Made by a program: the position numbers and the translations under genes. A stretch of DNA of 64,000 nt, from the NCBI GenBank assembly GCA_964408945.1, contig CAYPBJ010000010.1:7554-71553 (forward strand). Direction: 5' to 3'. Shown here piece by piece: positions 34,616 to 43,743 of the stretch. The notes under the pieces were generated by a model. That model worked only from the letters and a program-made list of their open reading frames with translations. It did not search any database and was not told the origin of the DNA. Position 1 is the stretch's first letter. Each line of letters starts with the position of its first letter. The DNA is from VMCP01 sp964408945 (GTDB lineage: Bacteria > Bacteroidota > Bacteroidia > NS11-12g > UBA955).

Positions 34616-35258
34616 CTTCTGCAAGGGGTTTAAAGGTAAATTTTCCTGACCATCTTTGGAGCAATTCGGGCAGCATTTTTAGGGTTTGATTTTTTGATTT
34701 TTGGGAATCGTGAAAGACCACCAAACTTCCCCTTCGCGCGAGTCGTTCAATTTTATCTACGGCCTTCGATAGGTTTAAACTCTTGTCGTAATCGTAAGTC
34801 AAAATGTCCCACATGCAGATAACGTGCCCCATTTCTCTCAATAGCTGTGATTGTTTGGGTTTGATTCGCCCGTAGGGCGGACGAAAGAGCTTTGTTTCTA
34901 TTCCAATGCTGTTCAGCACATTTGAACATTGTTGAACATTTCTAATGTAAATGTGGTTGTTTGAATTCCAGCCTTTGATATGGTTCTGGGTATGGTTTCC
35001 GATAGAGTGCCCTTCATCTTTGATTTTTTCAATGACTTCCGGATGTTTCTGCACGTTTTCACCAACCACAAAAAATGTGGCATGAGCGTTGAAATTCTTC
35101 AGTATTTCAAGTACTTGCAGGGTAACTTCGGGGTCGGGTCCATCGTCAAAGGTCAAATATAGGGTAGGTTGGGTGTGATTAGAATCGGTTTTACGCCAAA
35201 GCATATTTGGGAATAAGGATGAAAACCCTTTTGGAATCTGAAAAACGCGCATTCCCAT
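34608..35258 (-). CDS. Polysaccharide deacetylase (NodB domain)
   Basis: 216 aa. NodB homology domain with TFDDGPDP (catalytic Asp pair, ~35-42), the zinc histidines in GHSIGNHTQNHIKGW (HxxxxH), RPPYG and the late VVFHDS. It removes N-acetyl groups from amino-sugar polymers or from GlcNAc-linked lipids. No classical signal peptide is visible, so the site of action is uncertain. An alternative ATG lies two codons in. It overlaps the following GT2 gene, forming a compact glycan module. Confidence 0.9.
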   Translation of the reverse strand: MGMRVFQIPKGFSSLFPNMLWRKTDSNHTQPTLYLTFDDGPDPEVTLQVLEILKNFNAHATFFVVGENVQKHPEVIEKIKDEGHSIGNHTQNHIKGWNSNNHIYIRNVQQCSNVLNSIGIETKLFRPPYGRIKPKQSQLLREMGHVICMWDILTYDYDKSLNLSKAVDKIERLARRGSLVVFHDSQKSKNQTLKMLPELLQRWSGKFTFKPLAEDV

Positions 35259-35307
35259 CTATGCAAAGTTGCTAGTTTTTTATAATGATTCCATCGTTTG
35301 CTTTCAT

Positions 35308-35315
35308 TAATTTTG
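35308..35315 (+). promoter_or_regulatory. -7 box (TAATTTTG) for kmo
   Basis: Exact TAnnTTTG match ending 5 nt before the chosen kmo ATG. It also argues against starting the protein at the upstream in-frame ATG at 35285. Confidence 0.55.
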
Positions 35316-35320
35316 TAAAC

Positions 35321-36655
35321 ATGGGCGAAAAAATAGTTTTGGTAGGCGGCGGTTTGGCCGGTAGCTTAATGTCAATCTACTTAGCAAAAAAAGGTTACGA
35401 TGTGCATTTGTACGAGCGACGTTCAGATATGAGAGGAGGTAACTATCAAGGCGGTCGTTCCATCAATTTGGCCCTATCGGTTAGAGGCATAACGGCATTG
35501 GAAAAGGTAGGACTTACCAAAGAAATTTTGGATATTTCCATCCCCATGTATGGTCGTATGATGCACAGTACTGCCGGAGATTTGAATTACCAAGCCTATG
35601 GTCGCGACGATCAAGCCATTTACTCTGTTTCAAGGGGAGAATTGAACATTCGCTTACTTCAATTAGCTGATCAATATCCCAATATTCACATGTATTTTGA
35701 TCAAAAATGCTACAAAATGGATTTAGAACATAATGTAGCATGGTTTGAAGATGTAGACGGGAATAAACACGAAGTTAGGGGAGATGTATTCTTGGCCACA
35801 GATGGAGCATTTTCGGCGCTCAGAGAAGCCATGATTAAGAATCCTAGACACAATTTCTCTCAAACTTATGAAAGCCACGGTTATAAAGAATTAGAAATTG
35901 TTCCAGGTCCCAATTCAACCTTCCAAATGGAAGAAAAAGCCTTGCATATTTGGCCTAGATCTAGTTTCATGATGATTGCATTGCCCAATCCGGGTGGCAA
36001 CTTTACCTGTACGTTGTTTATGCCGTATGATGGTGAAGTGAGTTTTTCAAAACTTAATACTGATGATGAAATCAAGGCATTTTTCAACGAATATTTCGCA
36101 GATGCAATCCCAATGATGCCCAATTTATTGGAAGATTTCAAAGGAAATCCCATTGGGCACCTTGCCACTATGAGAACATATCCTTGGGTGAAAAACAAAT
36201 CAGCCTTGATGGGTGATGCTGCTCATGCGATAGTTCCATTTTACGGACAAGGAATGAATTGTTCTTTCGAAGATTGTGTGGTGTTAGATGAGTGCATATC
36301 TAAGTTTGAAGGCGACTGGGATAAAATCCTACACCAATATCAAATATTAAGAAAAACCAATGCAGACGCCATTGCCGATCTCGCTCTCCAAAATTTCATT
36401 GAAATGCGTGATTTAGTGGGATTGCCTGAATTCTTGAGAAAAAAGAAGATTGAAAAAGTATTGGTAGATTCCTATCCTGGCTTGTATCGCAGTCAATACG
36501 AGAGGGTAACTTTTTCAAATGATAACTACCGCGATGCATTGAACGCCGGTGAAAAGAACGATAGATTTATTCAACATCTCATTGATCATAACTTAGAAGA
36601 TCAATTGGAAAATGCAGATACCATTAAGCCTCTACTTAACGACTGGTTTGCTTGA
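35321..36655 (+). CDS. kmo: Kynurenine 3-monooxygenase
   Basis: 444 aa from the ATG at 35321. FAD-dependent aromatic hydroxylase converting L-kynurenine to 3-hydroxykynurenine with NADPH and O2, a step in tryptophan breakdown and de novo NAD synthesis. FAD-binding GGGLAGSL (~8-15), the ERRSDMRGG strand, GGRSINLALSVRG, the FLATDGAFSALRE block (the DG motif region), and ALMGDAAHAIVPFYGQGMNCSFEDC (GD motif plus the KMO-specific FYGQGMN). Kynureninase and 3-HAO are not in the window. The 3' end overlaps a small convergent gene by 24 bp. Confidence 0.95.
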   Translation: MGEKIVLVGGGLAGSLMSIYLAKKGYDVHLYERRSDMRGGNYQGGRSINLALSVRGITALEKVGLTKEILDISIPMYGRMMHSTAGDLNYQAYGRDDQAIYSVSRGELNIRLLQLADQYPNIHMYFDQKCYKMDLEHNVAWFEDVDGNKHEVRGDVFLATDGAFSALREAMIKNPRHNFSQTYESHGYKELEIVPGPNSTFQMEEKALHIWPRSSFMMIALPNPGGNFTCTLFMPYDGEVSFSKLNTDDEIKAFFNEYFADAIPMMPNLLEDFKGNPIGHLATMRTYPWVKNKSALMGDAAHAIVPFYGQGMNCSFEDCVVLDECISKFEGDWDKILHQYQILRKTNADAIADLALQNFIEMRDLVGLPEFLRKKKIEKVLVDSYPGLYRSQYERVTFSNDNYRDALNAGEKNDRFIQHLIDHNLEDQLENADTIKPLLNDWFA

Positions 36656-36862
36656 TTTTTCTTTGGCGTCGATGACTGAGTCTACAAAATCAGGGTTGTA
36701 TTTGGTTTTGTATTGCAGTTTTTGAGTGTATTTCTCACCCGTGCGCTTTCTGTATTCTCTATTGGGAAGCAAAATGGTTATGTAAGCCCATGTCGCCATA
36801 CCCAAAATGATGGTCAAGAAAACGATTGCTACGGCTAGTTTTTGTTTTTGCTGTTTTTCCAT
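36632..36862 (-). CDS. Small single-pass membrane protein
   Basis: 76 aa. One helix (~9-31, AVAIVFLTIILGMATWAYITILL) between a basic N-terminus (KQQKQK) and a highly charged, Lys/Tyr-rich cytoplasmic or periplasmic tail. No family recognised. It begins 13 bp after the Ldh-type dehydrogenase gene on the same strand, so it is probably the last member of the M61-Ldh operon, and its end overlaps kmo. Confidence 0.6.
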   Translation of the reverse strand: MEKQQKQKLAVAIVFLTIILGMATWAYITILLPNREYRKRTGEKYTQKLQYKTKYNPDFVDSVIDAKEKSSKPVVK

Positions 36863-36875
36863 GAGGGATTATTAA

Positions 36876-37961
36876 TTAAACAAATAAATTAGAATTCAGT
36901 TTCAATTCCTGATTCAGTGATTTCAAATCTTCAAAAACCACCTCATTCAATTCTATGCCATTTACCTTGCGATCTTTTTCATGAATTCGCTCTGGTTCAC
37001 CCGGAACAATGACGGGTTGATCCGAATTTGCTGGAATGGACTTTTTGAAGCGGTCTATCCAGATATCTAACTGATTTTTAGCTGTTTGGGCATCTGAAAA
37101 TCCATCCAAACTCCAACATCCTACAAAATGTCCAATGCCTTTGCCGGGAGCATCAGCGGCCGGGTCTAAAAAGGATACAAATGGCGGCACCCAAGGTCCA
37201 AAATTGGCACCTGTTAATACACCACTGAAGATATCAACCCAAGTTCCTAAACCGTAACCTTTGTGGAATCCATGGTCAGCATCGCTACCCAAAGGAAGCA
37301 ATCCACCCCCTGATTTCAGAGCATTTGGGTCTTTTGTCGATGTGCCATCAGCATTTAAAACCCAACCTTCAGGTATTTCCTTGTTTGAACGGCTGGCAAT
37401 TTCCAATTTGCCATTTGCCGCCGCCGATGTGGCCATATCTAATACGAATTCGCGTCCATCGTTTCCCGGAATAGCAACACAAATAGGGTTGGTGCCTAAC
37501 ATTCGTTCGCGACCGCCTGCTGGATATACCAATGGGCTGGCATTGGTCATCGCAATTCCAACGGCATCAATGTCAAATGCCCTTAGTGCATGATATGCGG
37601 CAATTCCAAAGTGATTTGAATTTTGTATTCCTACCCATCCCGATCCATACTCCTCACACATTTCCATGGCTTTCTCCATGGCAAAATGAGCTGAAACCAA
37701 TCCAATTCCTCCGTCTGCATCCAGATTACCCATGGTTCTTTTCCTTGCAGTAAAGTTGAATTTTGGTTTGGGGTTTATTCTGCCTTTATCAATCAATCTA
37801 ACATAACCACTCAATCTCGCCACACCATGACTGTCTATACCTCTCAGGTCTGCCGAAATCAACACATCAGCACTGATTCGGGCATGATCTCCCGAAAATC
37901 CTTTGTTTAAGAAGACTTCTTGCACAAATTGGTGCAAGGCTACATGTTTGATAGCACTCAT
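36876..37961 (-). CDS. Ldh family (malate/L-lactate dehydrogenase type 2) oxidoreductase
   Basis: 361 aa, full length. Family hallmarks: HVALHQFVQEVF at the N-terminus, ADLRGIDSHGVARLSGYV with the catalytic His (~48), NSNHFGIAAYHALRA, ASPLVYPAGGRERMLGTNPICVA, VLDMATSAAANGK, and GYGLGTWVDIFSGVLTGA. These NAD(P)-dependent enzymes reduce 2-keto acids such as malate, lactate, ureidoglycolate or sulpholactate, or imines; the exact substrate is not readable. Encoded 3 bp after the M61 protease gene. Confidence 0.9.
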   Translation of the reverse strand: MSAIKHVALHQFVQEVFLNKGFSGDHARISADVLISADLRGIDSHGVARLSGYVRLIDKGRINPKPKFNFTARKRTMGNLDADGGIGLVSAHFAMEKAMEMCEEYGSGWVGIQNSNHFGIAAYHALRAFDIDAVGIAMTNASPLVYPAGGRERMLGTNPICVAIPGNDGREFVLDMATSAAANGKLEIASRSNKEIPEGWVLNADGTSTKDPNALKSGGGLLPLGSDADHGFHKGYGLGTWVDIFSGVLTGANFGPWVPPFVSFLDPAADAPGKGIGHFVGCWSLDGFSDAQTAKNQLDIWIDRFKKSIPANSDQPVIVPGEPERIHEKDRKVNGIELNEVVFEDLKSLNQELKLNSNLFV

Positions 37962-37964
37962 TAT

Positions 37965-39863
37965 TTAAAGGTACTTTGATCTAAGCCAAGTTTGAATTGC
38001 ACCACTTTTTTCCCAAAATGGATTTGTTTTGATTTGCAGTGCTTCCAAAGCATCCCCTTTAAATTTAAGATTGATTTGATATTGTTTCAACGGTTCGAAT
38101 CCACCTTTTAACTCCTGAATATTGCCGCCGCGGTTAATCAAAACGGTGAATTGATTTTCTCCTGCGGCCCTCAAAGAGTTGCAGATTTTATCAATGTCAT
38201 TGGTGGTTCTATAATTGTTGATGGATATAATTTCATCACCCACTTGAATTCCGAATTTTAACCCATTTCCCTTGATGTTAACGTACGATACCTTTTGCAA
38301 CCCGTCTTTGGTTTCAAAGGAAAGTCCCCATTCATTCAAAAGTTGGGTTGACTCTTCAACCTCTAAATAGGTTAATTTATCAAAGGTGCCTTTATAATCT
38401 GGACGTTGAGTTGTTTCAAGCCAAACGTGGAATTTATCAGTTAAATCAATTCCAGCGACTGAATTGCAGACTTTCCAAAATTCCTCTTCGGTGTAACCTG
38501 TGCCTAAATACCCAAATTTTTTGGCGCCATAAAAATCTTTCCATAACACTTTAAAAACATCGTCTAAAGATTTCTTCCCTTTTGTAGCGGCGCAAATTTC
38601 AATATCCAACAGAGCAGCCACAATCATCCCTTTGGAATAGTAAGAATAAGAATTGTTTTTGCTGTGTTCAAAAGGGCGATACTCCTTAACCCAAGTATTG
38701 AAACTCATGTCATGCAGGGTTGCCACTTCACTGCCAGGTCTATTTTCATGTGCATTAATGCTAGTGCTGAGAGTTTGTAAAAAAGATTTAGGCCCTACAA
38801 ATCCTGCTCTAACCAACGCCAATTCATCATAATATGAGGTAATACCTTCGGCAATCCATAAAGAGCGAGTGTAGTTTTCTTCCGAATAATTAAAGGGGCC
38901 CAATTCTACGGGTCTGATTCGTTTTACGTTCCATAAGTGGAAGTATTCATGCGCTACCAGTCCCAAGAAACTGCGGTAGCGATTGGGGTCTGTATATCCC
39001 AATCGGCTCATCATCAATACGGTAGAGTTTAAGTGTTCAATTCCGCCGCCGCCATTTTCCACGTTTTGAACAATAAACACATAAGGTTTACAAGGCTGTG
39101 TTTCGCAAGGAAACTCTCCCACAATATCAAACATGGTGGTGCAGATCTTTTGCATGTCCGTTTTTAACTGATCTTTGTTTGCGTTGTTTTTTCCAACTAA
39201 GGCAACCATGTGTTTTACTCCAGCAACTTCAAAATCAAAGGTTTCAAAATTGCCAAGCTGCACCGGTGAATCGACCAATTCATCATAGTTTCTATACTTG
39301 AAGGTGATTTGTCCAGCTCCTTTGTTGGATGTTTTTTCCTCTTCGAGGGACGTGGCCACGGATTTCCAACTTTCGGGGTAATTGATTGTGACGGTTCCAG
39401 ACTCATTGGTTTTGCCATCTACCGAGGTATTATTGTCTACATACATCAATACTGAAGCCATGTTCAACAGAGCTTGTTCGGTGCTTATGTAAGAGGTTCT
39501 TACGCTGAAATCGAAACAATAAATTTCGTAAGATATCTTGATTTTATCGCCTTTTTTTGCCTCAACTATCCATTGGTTTTTAGATTGCTGTTTTAACGGA
39601 ATCACACTTTTAGGTGAATTTTTCTGCATGTAAACTTTATTTACATTTCTTGAAAACTCACGTAAAAGGTAACTTCCGGGTGTCCATGTTGGCAGAGTAA
39701 TGCTACCTGAAGGGCCGTCATGTTCTGCTATGTACTCCATTTCAACAAAAGCATAGTGTGAGTTGGGAACGGGAATGGAAATTTTGTAATTAACTTGGTT
39801 TTTTGCCATAAGAGACGTGGTTAAACTGATGAATGCACATATAACGAGTATTGTCTTCCGCAT
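37965..39863 (-). CDS. M61 family metallopeptidase with PDZ domain
   Basis: 632 aa. Signal peptide (~1-20, SLMAK). N-terminal beta domain, then the gluzincin core with zinc motif HEYFH (His305, Glu306, His309) in GLVAHEYFHLWNVKRIRP, the third ligand in WIAEGITSYYDE, and a C-terminal PDZ-like domain (~525-610, GLKFGIQVGDEIISINNYRT). M61 enzymes are aminopeptidases with preference for Gly/Ala N-termini; this one should act in the periplasm. It heads an operon with the Ldh-type gene and a small membrane protein. Confidence 0.92.
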   Translation of the reverse strand: MRKTILVICAFISLTTSLMAKNQVNYKISIPVPNSHYAFVEMEYIAEHDGPSGSITLPTWTPGSYLLREFSRNVNKVYMQKNSPKSVIPLKQQSKNQWIVEAKKGDKIKISYEIYCFDFSVRTSYISTEQALLNMASVLMYVDNNTSVDGKTNESGTVTINYPESWKSVATSLEEEKTSNKGAGQITFKYRNYDELVDSPVQLGNFETFDFEVAGVKHMVALVGKNNANKDQLKTDMQKICTTMFDIVGEFPCETQPCKPYVFIVQNVENGGGGIEHLNSTVLMMSRLGYTDPNRYRSFLGLVAHEYFHLWNVKRIRPVELGPFNYSEENYTRSLWIAEGITSYYDELALVRAGFVGPKSFLQTLSTSINAHENRPGSEVATLHDMSFNTWVKEYRPFEHSKNNSYSYYSKGMIVAALLDIEICAATKGKKSLDDVFKVLWKDFYGAKKFGYLGTGYTEEEFWKVCNSVAGIDLTDKFHVWLETTQRPDYKGTFDKLTYLEVEESTQLLNEWGLSFETKDGLQKVSYVNIKGNGLKFGIQVGDEIISINNYRTTNDIDKICNSLRAAGENQFTVLINRGGNIQELKGGFEPLKQYQINLKFKGDALEALQIKTNPFWEKSGAIQTWLRSKYL

Positions 39864-39923
39864 GTCGCAAATTTCGGTAAATCTGCTTACAATAATGTAT
39901 ATTCGTTTATTCTGTTTAGAATT

Positions 39924-40424
39924 ATGATGATATTCAAGATTAATAGACGAATTTTTAGTGCATTAGGTATGGTTGCACTTTTGGTCATGTTCATGGCTTC
40001 ATGCGATGAAGATAACAAACCTACCAATCCTAATGATACTACCAAAAAAGATACGGTCATGGATACTGCTTCATTGGCACAGAAGGTTTTTGAACTTTAT
40101 GTGTTGAATAAAGCTACAAGAATTAAATTAGCCATTGACACCGGTGGAAACAACATTACTCCTGATTTTTCAGATATGGTAATTTACTTGAGAAAAGAAA
40201 CTTTTTATAACGGCCCATTAGAAATTTTAGCAAATGGCACAAAATACGTAGGTACCTGGAGTTCTAATTATGATTATTCTTTTTTGGATTTGAATATTGA
40301 AGGACTGCCACAATTCAAGTTTTTTGAAAATACCTGGCGATTCAAATACAAATCTTTAGATTTATTGATTTTGGTGCCGCGTTCAAATCCTTTGAAGAAG
40401 GAAATGCACTTAGACCATCTATAA
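39924..40424 (+). CDS. Small lipoprotein, lipocalin-like size, unknown function
   Basis: 166 aa. Lipobox MASC (Cys ~29), a polar linker (DEDNKPTNPNDTTKKDTVMD) and a ~110-residue beta-rich domain (GTKYVGTWSSNYDYSFLDLNI, FKFFENTWRFKYKSLDLLILV) reminiscent of the small lipocalin-like lipoproteins of Bacteroidota. Two adjacent ATG codons could start it. A weak box (TATATTCG) lies about 19 nt upstream. It ends 3 bp from a convergent barrel gene. Confidence 0.72.
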   Translation: MMIFKINRRIFSALGMVALLVMFMASCDEDNKPTNPNDTTKKDTVMDTASLAQKVFELYVLNKATRIKLAIDTGGNNITPDFSDMVIYLRKETFYNGPLEILANGTKYVGTWSSNYDYSFLDLNIEGLPQFKFFENTWRFKYKSLDLLILVPRSNPLKKEMHLDHL

Positions 40425-40427
40425 AAT

Positions 40428-41717
40428 CTATTCTTCCTCTCTGACCATAATTACGGTCTTTCTAACTTGTTGACGAACATTTGGATTGAAATACTCCATT
40501 TCGTCTTTTTTCATTTGCCAAGGATGTCTCAAATTATCATAGAAAACGTACTTCACCATGGCTGATGCTTGGTGGGTTCCATTAGATAACATATTGTATT
40601 GGAATCCGTATCGAATGCTTTTTTGTCCTAAACTAGCGCCAATTCCAAAATTTATGAACTGAGAATTGATCACTCCAGAGCCAAACATCCCCCGGTAACG
40701 ACGCACTTTAAATCCGTTTTCATTGTCGTTGTCATTATCGAAATAAGCAGAAACGAAACCGGCATCGCTGAGTGCACCAAAATTTGTTAGGGATGTTATA
40801 CCTGCCCAAACTTCGCCTCTACGGAAGCTTTTTCCTACATTTAACCCGTATTGAATGGATCTGTTAAAAAGGTCAATTCTTTCGAATTGTTGATTGAACC
40901 AAACGCGGTTACCTCGGAAATTAAAATCTTGGTAATTCAGCGCATCAGGAGTTAAGTTGATGCTTTGATTCCAATTACTTAGGGTGAAATTAGCAGTCAC
41001 GTGCCAACCCATGTAATGGTATTTTTGCAACCAATAGAGCATATCATGTGCAATGTGCATCATGTAGAAACGCGTTCTGTTAGATGTTGCCAACCCACGA
41101 TCGTTTAAAGGGGCTGAATTATACAATAAATAGGTTCCTGCAAGTTCAAATGCATAGCCGGGGGCAAATCGCAACAAAACCATGGTTCTTGGCGCAATCG
41201 CTTCTGTAAGTCCAAGTTGACTTAACGACGGAATTCTCCAGCGTATACTATCTTGCATAGAAGAAGGGCCATTAAATGGCCTGCCGTTAGGGTCTTCTAA
41301 TTGGAAGAACAATTTTTCTTCGGGTTCAAACAATTCACTATTGGCTTTAAATTGCAACAAGTTCGAACCGTAAATAATTTGATTTTCAATATTGGGTGCC
41401 GTATCTAAATTACTGTAGTGGTCACCAATTACAGACTGAGGTAACCTTGCCGAAACTCCGGTACGTAGTTCTAAACTAAATGCACTTGGGGCATACATTT
41501 GGGTTCCATGGAAAACCATGAAGCTTTGAGCCGGGTACACGGAGGTAAAAAGGTCTTTAGCGTATTGATTGGAAAATGATTGATAGAATCTAGAAATGTT
41601 CTCTACTTGCTTTATTTGATTTTCCAAAGTTTGACCTTTCAAACTAATTATTGATTTCGCAGTGAATGAAATCAATAGAGATAAAGTAATTTTAAGAAAT
41701 TGGCCTTTGAAGTTCAT
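40428..41717 (-). CDS. Predicted outer-membrane beta-barrel protein
   Basis: 429 aa from the ATG at 41717 (a TTG at 41729 would add four residues). Signal peptide, then a short helical stretch (VENISRFYQSFSNQYAKDLF), an opening strand (SAFSLELRTGVSARLP), and alternating amphipathic strands with many aromatic girdle residues (WHVTANFTLSNWNQ, FGIGASLG, YGFQYNMLSNG), ending with basic/acidic residues rather than an aromatic. The domain order resembles DUF6588-type exported barrels, but I cannot confirm the family. Monocistronic with its own minus-strand box. Confidence 0.7.
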   Translation of the reverse strand: MNFKGQFLKITLSLLISFTAKSIISLKGQTLENQIKQVENISRFYQSFSNQYAKDLFTSVYPAQSFMVFHGTQMYAPSAFSLELRTGVSARLPQSVIGDHYSNLDTAPNIENQIIYGSNLLQFKANSELFEPEEKLFFQLEDPNGRPFNGPSSMQDSIRWRIPSLSQLGLTEAIAPRTMVLLRFAPGYAFELAGTYLLYNSAPLNDRGLATSNRTRFYMMHIAHDMLYWLQKYHYMGWHVTANFTLSNWNQSINLTPDALNYQDFNFRGNRVWFNQQFERIDLFNRSIQYGLNVGKSFRRGEVWAGITSLTNFGALSDAGFVSAYFDNDNDNENGFKVRRYRGMFGSGVINSQFINFGIGASLGQKSIRYGFQYNMLSNGTHQASAMVKYVFYDNLRHPWQMKKDEMEYFNPNVRQQVRKTVIMVREEE

Positions 41718-41733
41718 GAGGTCATTCAATGTT

Positions 41734-41741
41734 CAAATATA
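41734..41741 (-). promoter_or_regulatory. -7 box (TATATTTG on minus strand)
   Basis: Exact TAnnTTTG match on the minus strand, 16 nt before the ATG of the barrel gene. It faces the DUF2480 promoter at 41785 across about 45 bp. Confidence 0.55.
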
Positions 41742-41784
41742 CGTAAAAACAAATTGAACACCGATTTGTATGAAGAGACTACGT

Positions 41785-41792
41785 TATCTTTG
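41785..41792 (+). promoter_or_regulatory. -7 box (TATCTTTG)
   Basis: Exact TAnnTTTG match ending 5 nt before the DUF2480 ATG; TTTG at 41765-41768 is a possible -33 element (16 nt spacing). Confidence 0.6.
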
Positions 41793-41797
41793 TGTTT

Positions 41798-42316
41798 ATG
41801 CAAGAACCCATCATTAATAAGGTTGCCCAAAGTGGTCTGATTACCTTCAATTTGGAGAAATACTATCCTCAAGGAGAAAGAAAGCAGATTGATCTTAAAG
41901 ATGTGCTATTCATGGGTATGATTCTCAAAGAGAAAGACTTTAGGCAATGGGTGAAGGAACACGATTGGAATCAATACCAAAATGCGTTTGTAGCTGTTTA
42001 TTGCAGTACTGACGCCATCATTCCAACCTGGGCCTACATGCTTGTAGCCTCGAAGCTATCAGGAATTGCCAACAAGGTGGTGTTTGGAAATTTGCAAACA
42101 TTGGAATCCATTTTGTGGGAAGATGCCATCAAAGATATTGATCAAGAGCAGTACAGAGATGAAAAAATGGTAATAAAAGGATGCTCCAATTTACCGGTTA
42201 GCGAAGCGGCTTATTTGCTGATAACTCAAAAGTTAACACCTGTTGTGTCTTCACTCATGTTTGGTGAACCTTGCAGTACTGTTCCAGTATACAAGGCTCC
42301 CAAAAAAGAGAATTAG
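41798..42316 (+). CDS. DUF2480 family protein
   Basis: 172 aa from the ATG at 41798. Family hallmarks are the opening IINKVAQSGLITFNLEKYYPQGER, DLKDVLFMGMILKEKDFR and the closing PVSEAAYLLITQKLTPVVSSLMFGEPCSTVPVYK (each split by lineage-specific residues). DUF2480 is a cytoplasmic Bacteroidota family of unknown function. The stop codon interlocks with that of the convergent pyk gene. Confidence 0.88.
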   Translation: MQEPIINKVAQSGLITFNLEKYYPQGERKQIDLKDVLFMGMILKEKDFRQWVKEHDWNQYQNAFVAVYCSTDAIIPTWAYMLVASKLSGIANKVVFGNLQTLESILWEDAIKDIDQEQYRDEKMVIKGCSNLPVSEAAYLLITQKLTPVVSSLMFGEPCSTVPVYKAPKKEN

Positions 42317-43743
42317 TCAACCAAACTAATTTTTATGGTGTTGGTACGCTGACGCTTTTTGAGCGGCATACTCGCGCAATTTATGACATAGTCTTGCGGA
42401 GCAACCCATTCATCATCTCTCAAAATATTGATAACATCTTCAAAGGTTTGATCAGTACTAACATATTGATCGTAATGGTATCCTCTGACCCCCCAAAGCA
42501 AGTTCAATGTGGTTAACATGTGCAGATCAGGAGTAAAAATAAAAATATTTGCTTCAGGTCTATAACTAGCCACTCTAAAACCCGTGTAACCGCTTTTTGT
42601 CATGGCAACAATGGCTTTTGCTTTTAAGTGGTCACTCATGCGCACGGCAGTAAAACAAACTTCGTCGCTGGCAAAAGAAGGTGAATCTGGTTGTGGTCTC
42701 ACTCCCTTATAATAGGCTCTACGGTCTTTTTCAACATCTCCAATGATATCACTCATGACTTCTACCACTCTCACCGGATATTTACCTACAGACGTTTCAG
42801 CTGACAACATCACAGCATCTGCACCATCTAATACTGCATTTGCTACGTCCGTAATTTCAGCTCTCGTAGGCATAGAATCTACTATCATGCTTTCCATCAT
42901 TTGAGTAGCAATAATGACCGGTTTAGCATGTAAAATACATGTATCAACCAACCTTTTTTGAATCAATGGTACTTGTTGAAGAGGCACTTCCACTCCTAAA
43001 TCACCGCGTGCCACCATCACTGCATCAGTCACCTTTACGATGCTGTCAAAATTCTCTACAGCTTCCGGTTTTTCAATTTTGGCAATGACTCTCGCACGAC
43101 TGCCTTTTTCGGCTATAATCTTTTTTAATTGGATGATGTCATCTGCTGTACGGACAAAACTCAGTGCTACCCAATCAACATCCAAAGACAATCCAAAATC
43201 AAGGTCAATTAAATCTTTTTCAGTTAAACAAGGTGCTGAGATCTTGGTATTGGGCAGGTTAAATCCCTTGTTGGAGCTAAGTTCTCCACCTACTACTACC
43301 TGAGCCCTAAGGTGTTCGCTATCAATTCTTTCTGTGATTACCAATTCTACTTTACCGTCGTTTAGAAGAATTCTATCTCCAACATGAGCTTCGTCTGGCA
43401 ATCGATCATAGCTTACGTACAATCTATCTGGGGTGCTGATACATTCTTTTGTGGTTACAATAAGGCCTTCACCGGCAATCATCATCATTTTACCGTCTAC
43501 TTTTCCAATTCTTAATTTGGGACCTTGTAAATCTTGTAAGATGGCTACGTGGCAACCTAATTTTTTGTTGATTTTACGGATGCGTTCAGCTGTTTCAGCA
43601 TGAACACTGTGCTCACCGTGTGAGAAATTTAACCTGCAAACATCAACCCCAGCATTGATGATTTTTTCAAGATTTTCTTCGGAACTACTTGCTGGCCCAA
43701 TGGTTGCAACAATTTTGGTTTTGTTAAATTTCAGTCTGTGCAT
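42313..43743 (-). CDS. pyk: Pyruvate kinase
   Basis: 476 aa, full length. Converts PEP and ADP to pyruvate and ATP, the last glycolytic step. Landmarks: KIVATIGPAS, CRLNFSHGEH, QDLQGPKLRIG, AKIEKPEAVENFDSI (catalytic Lys), MVARGDLGVEVPLQQVP, ATQMMESMIVDSMPTRAEITDVANAVLDGADAVMLS split across 285-320, and a C-terminal allosteric domain (VAMTKSGYTGFRVASYRP). The start overlaps the upstream small gene by 20 bp, giving the same gene order seen in other Bacteroidota. Confidence 0.97.
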   Translation of the reverse strand: MHRLKFNKTKIVATIGPASSSEENLEKIINAGVDVCRLNFSHGEHSVHAETAERIRKINKKLGCHVAILQDLQGPKLRIGKVDGKMMMIAGEGLIVTTKECISTPDRLYVSYDRLPDEAHVGDRILLNDGKVELVITERIDSEHLRAQVVVGGELSSNKGFNLPNTKISAPCLTEKDLIDLDFGLSLDVDWVALSFVRTADDIIQLKKIIAEKGSRARVIAKIEKPEAVENFDSIVKVTDAVMVARGDLGVEVPLQQVPLIQKRLVDTCILHAKPVIIATQMMESMIVDSMPTRAEITDVANAVLDGADAVMLSAETSVGKYPVRVVEVMSDIIGDVEKDRRAYYKGVRPQPDSPSFASDEVCFTAVRMSDHLKAKAIVAMTKSGYTGFRVASYRPEANIFIFTPDLHMLTTLNLLWGVRGYHYDQYVSTDQTFEDVINILRDDEWVAPQDYVINCASMPLKKRQRTNTIKISLVD

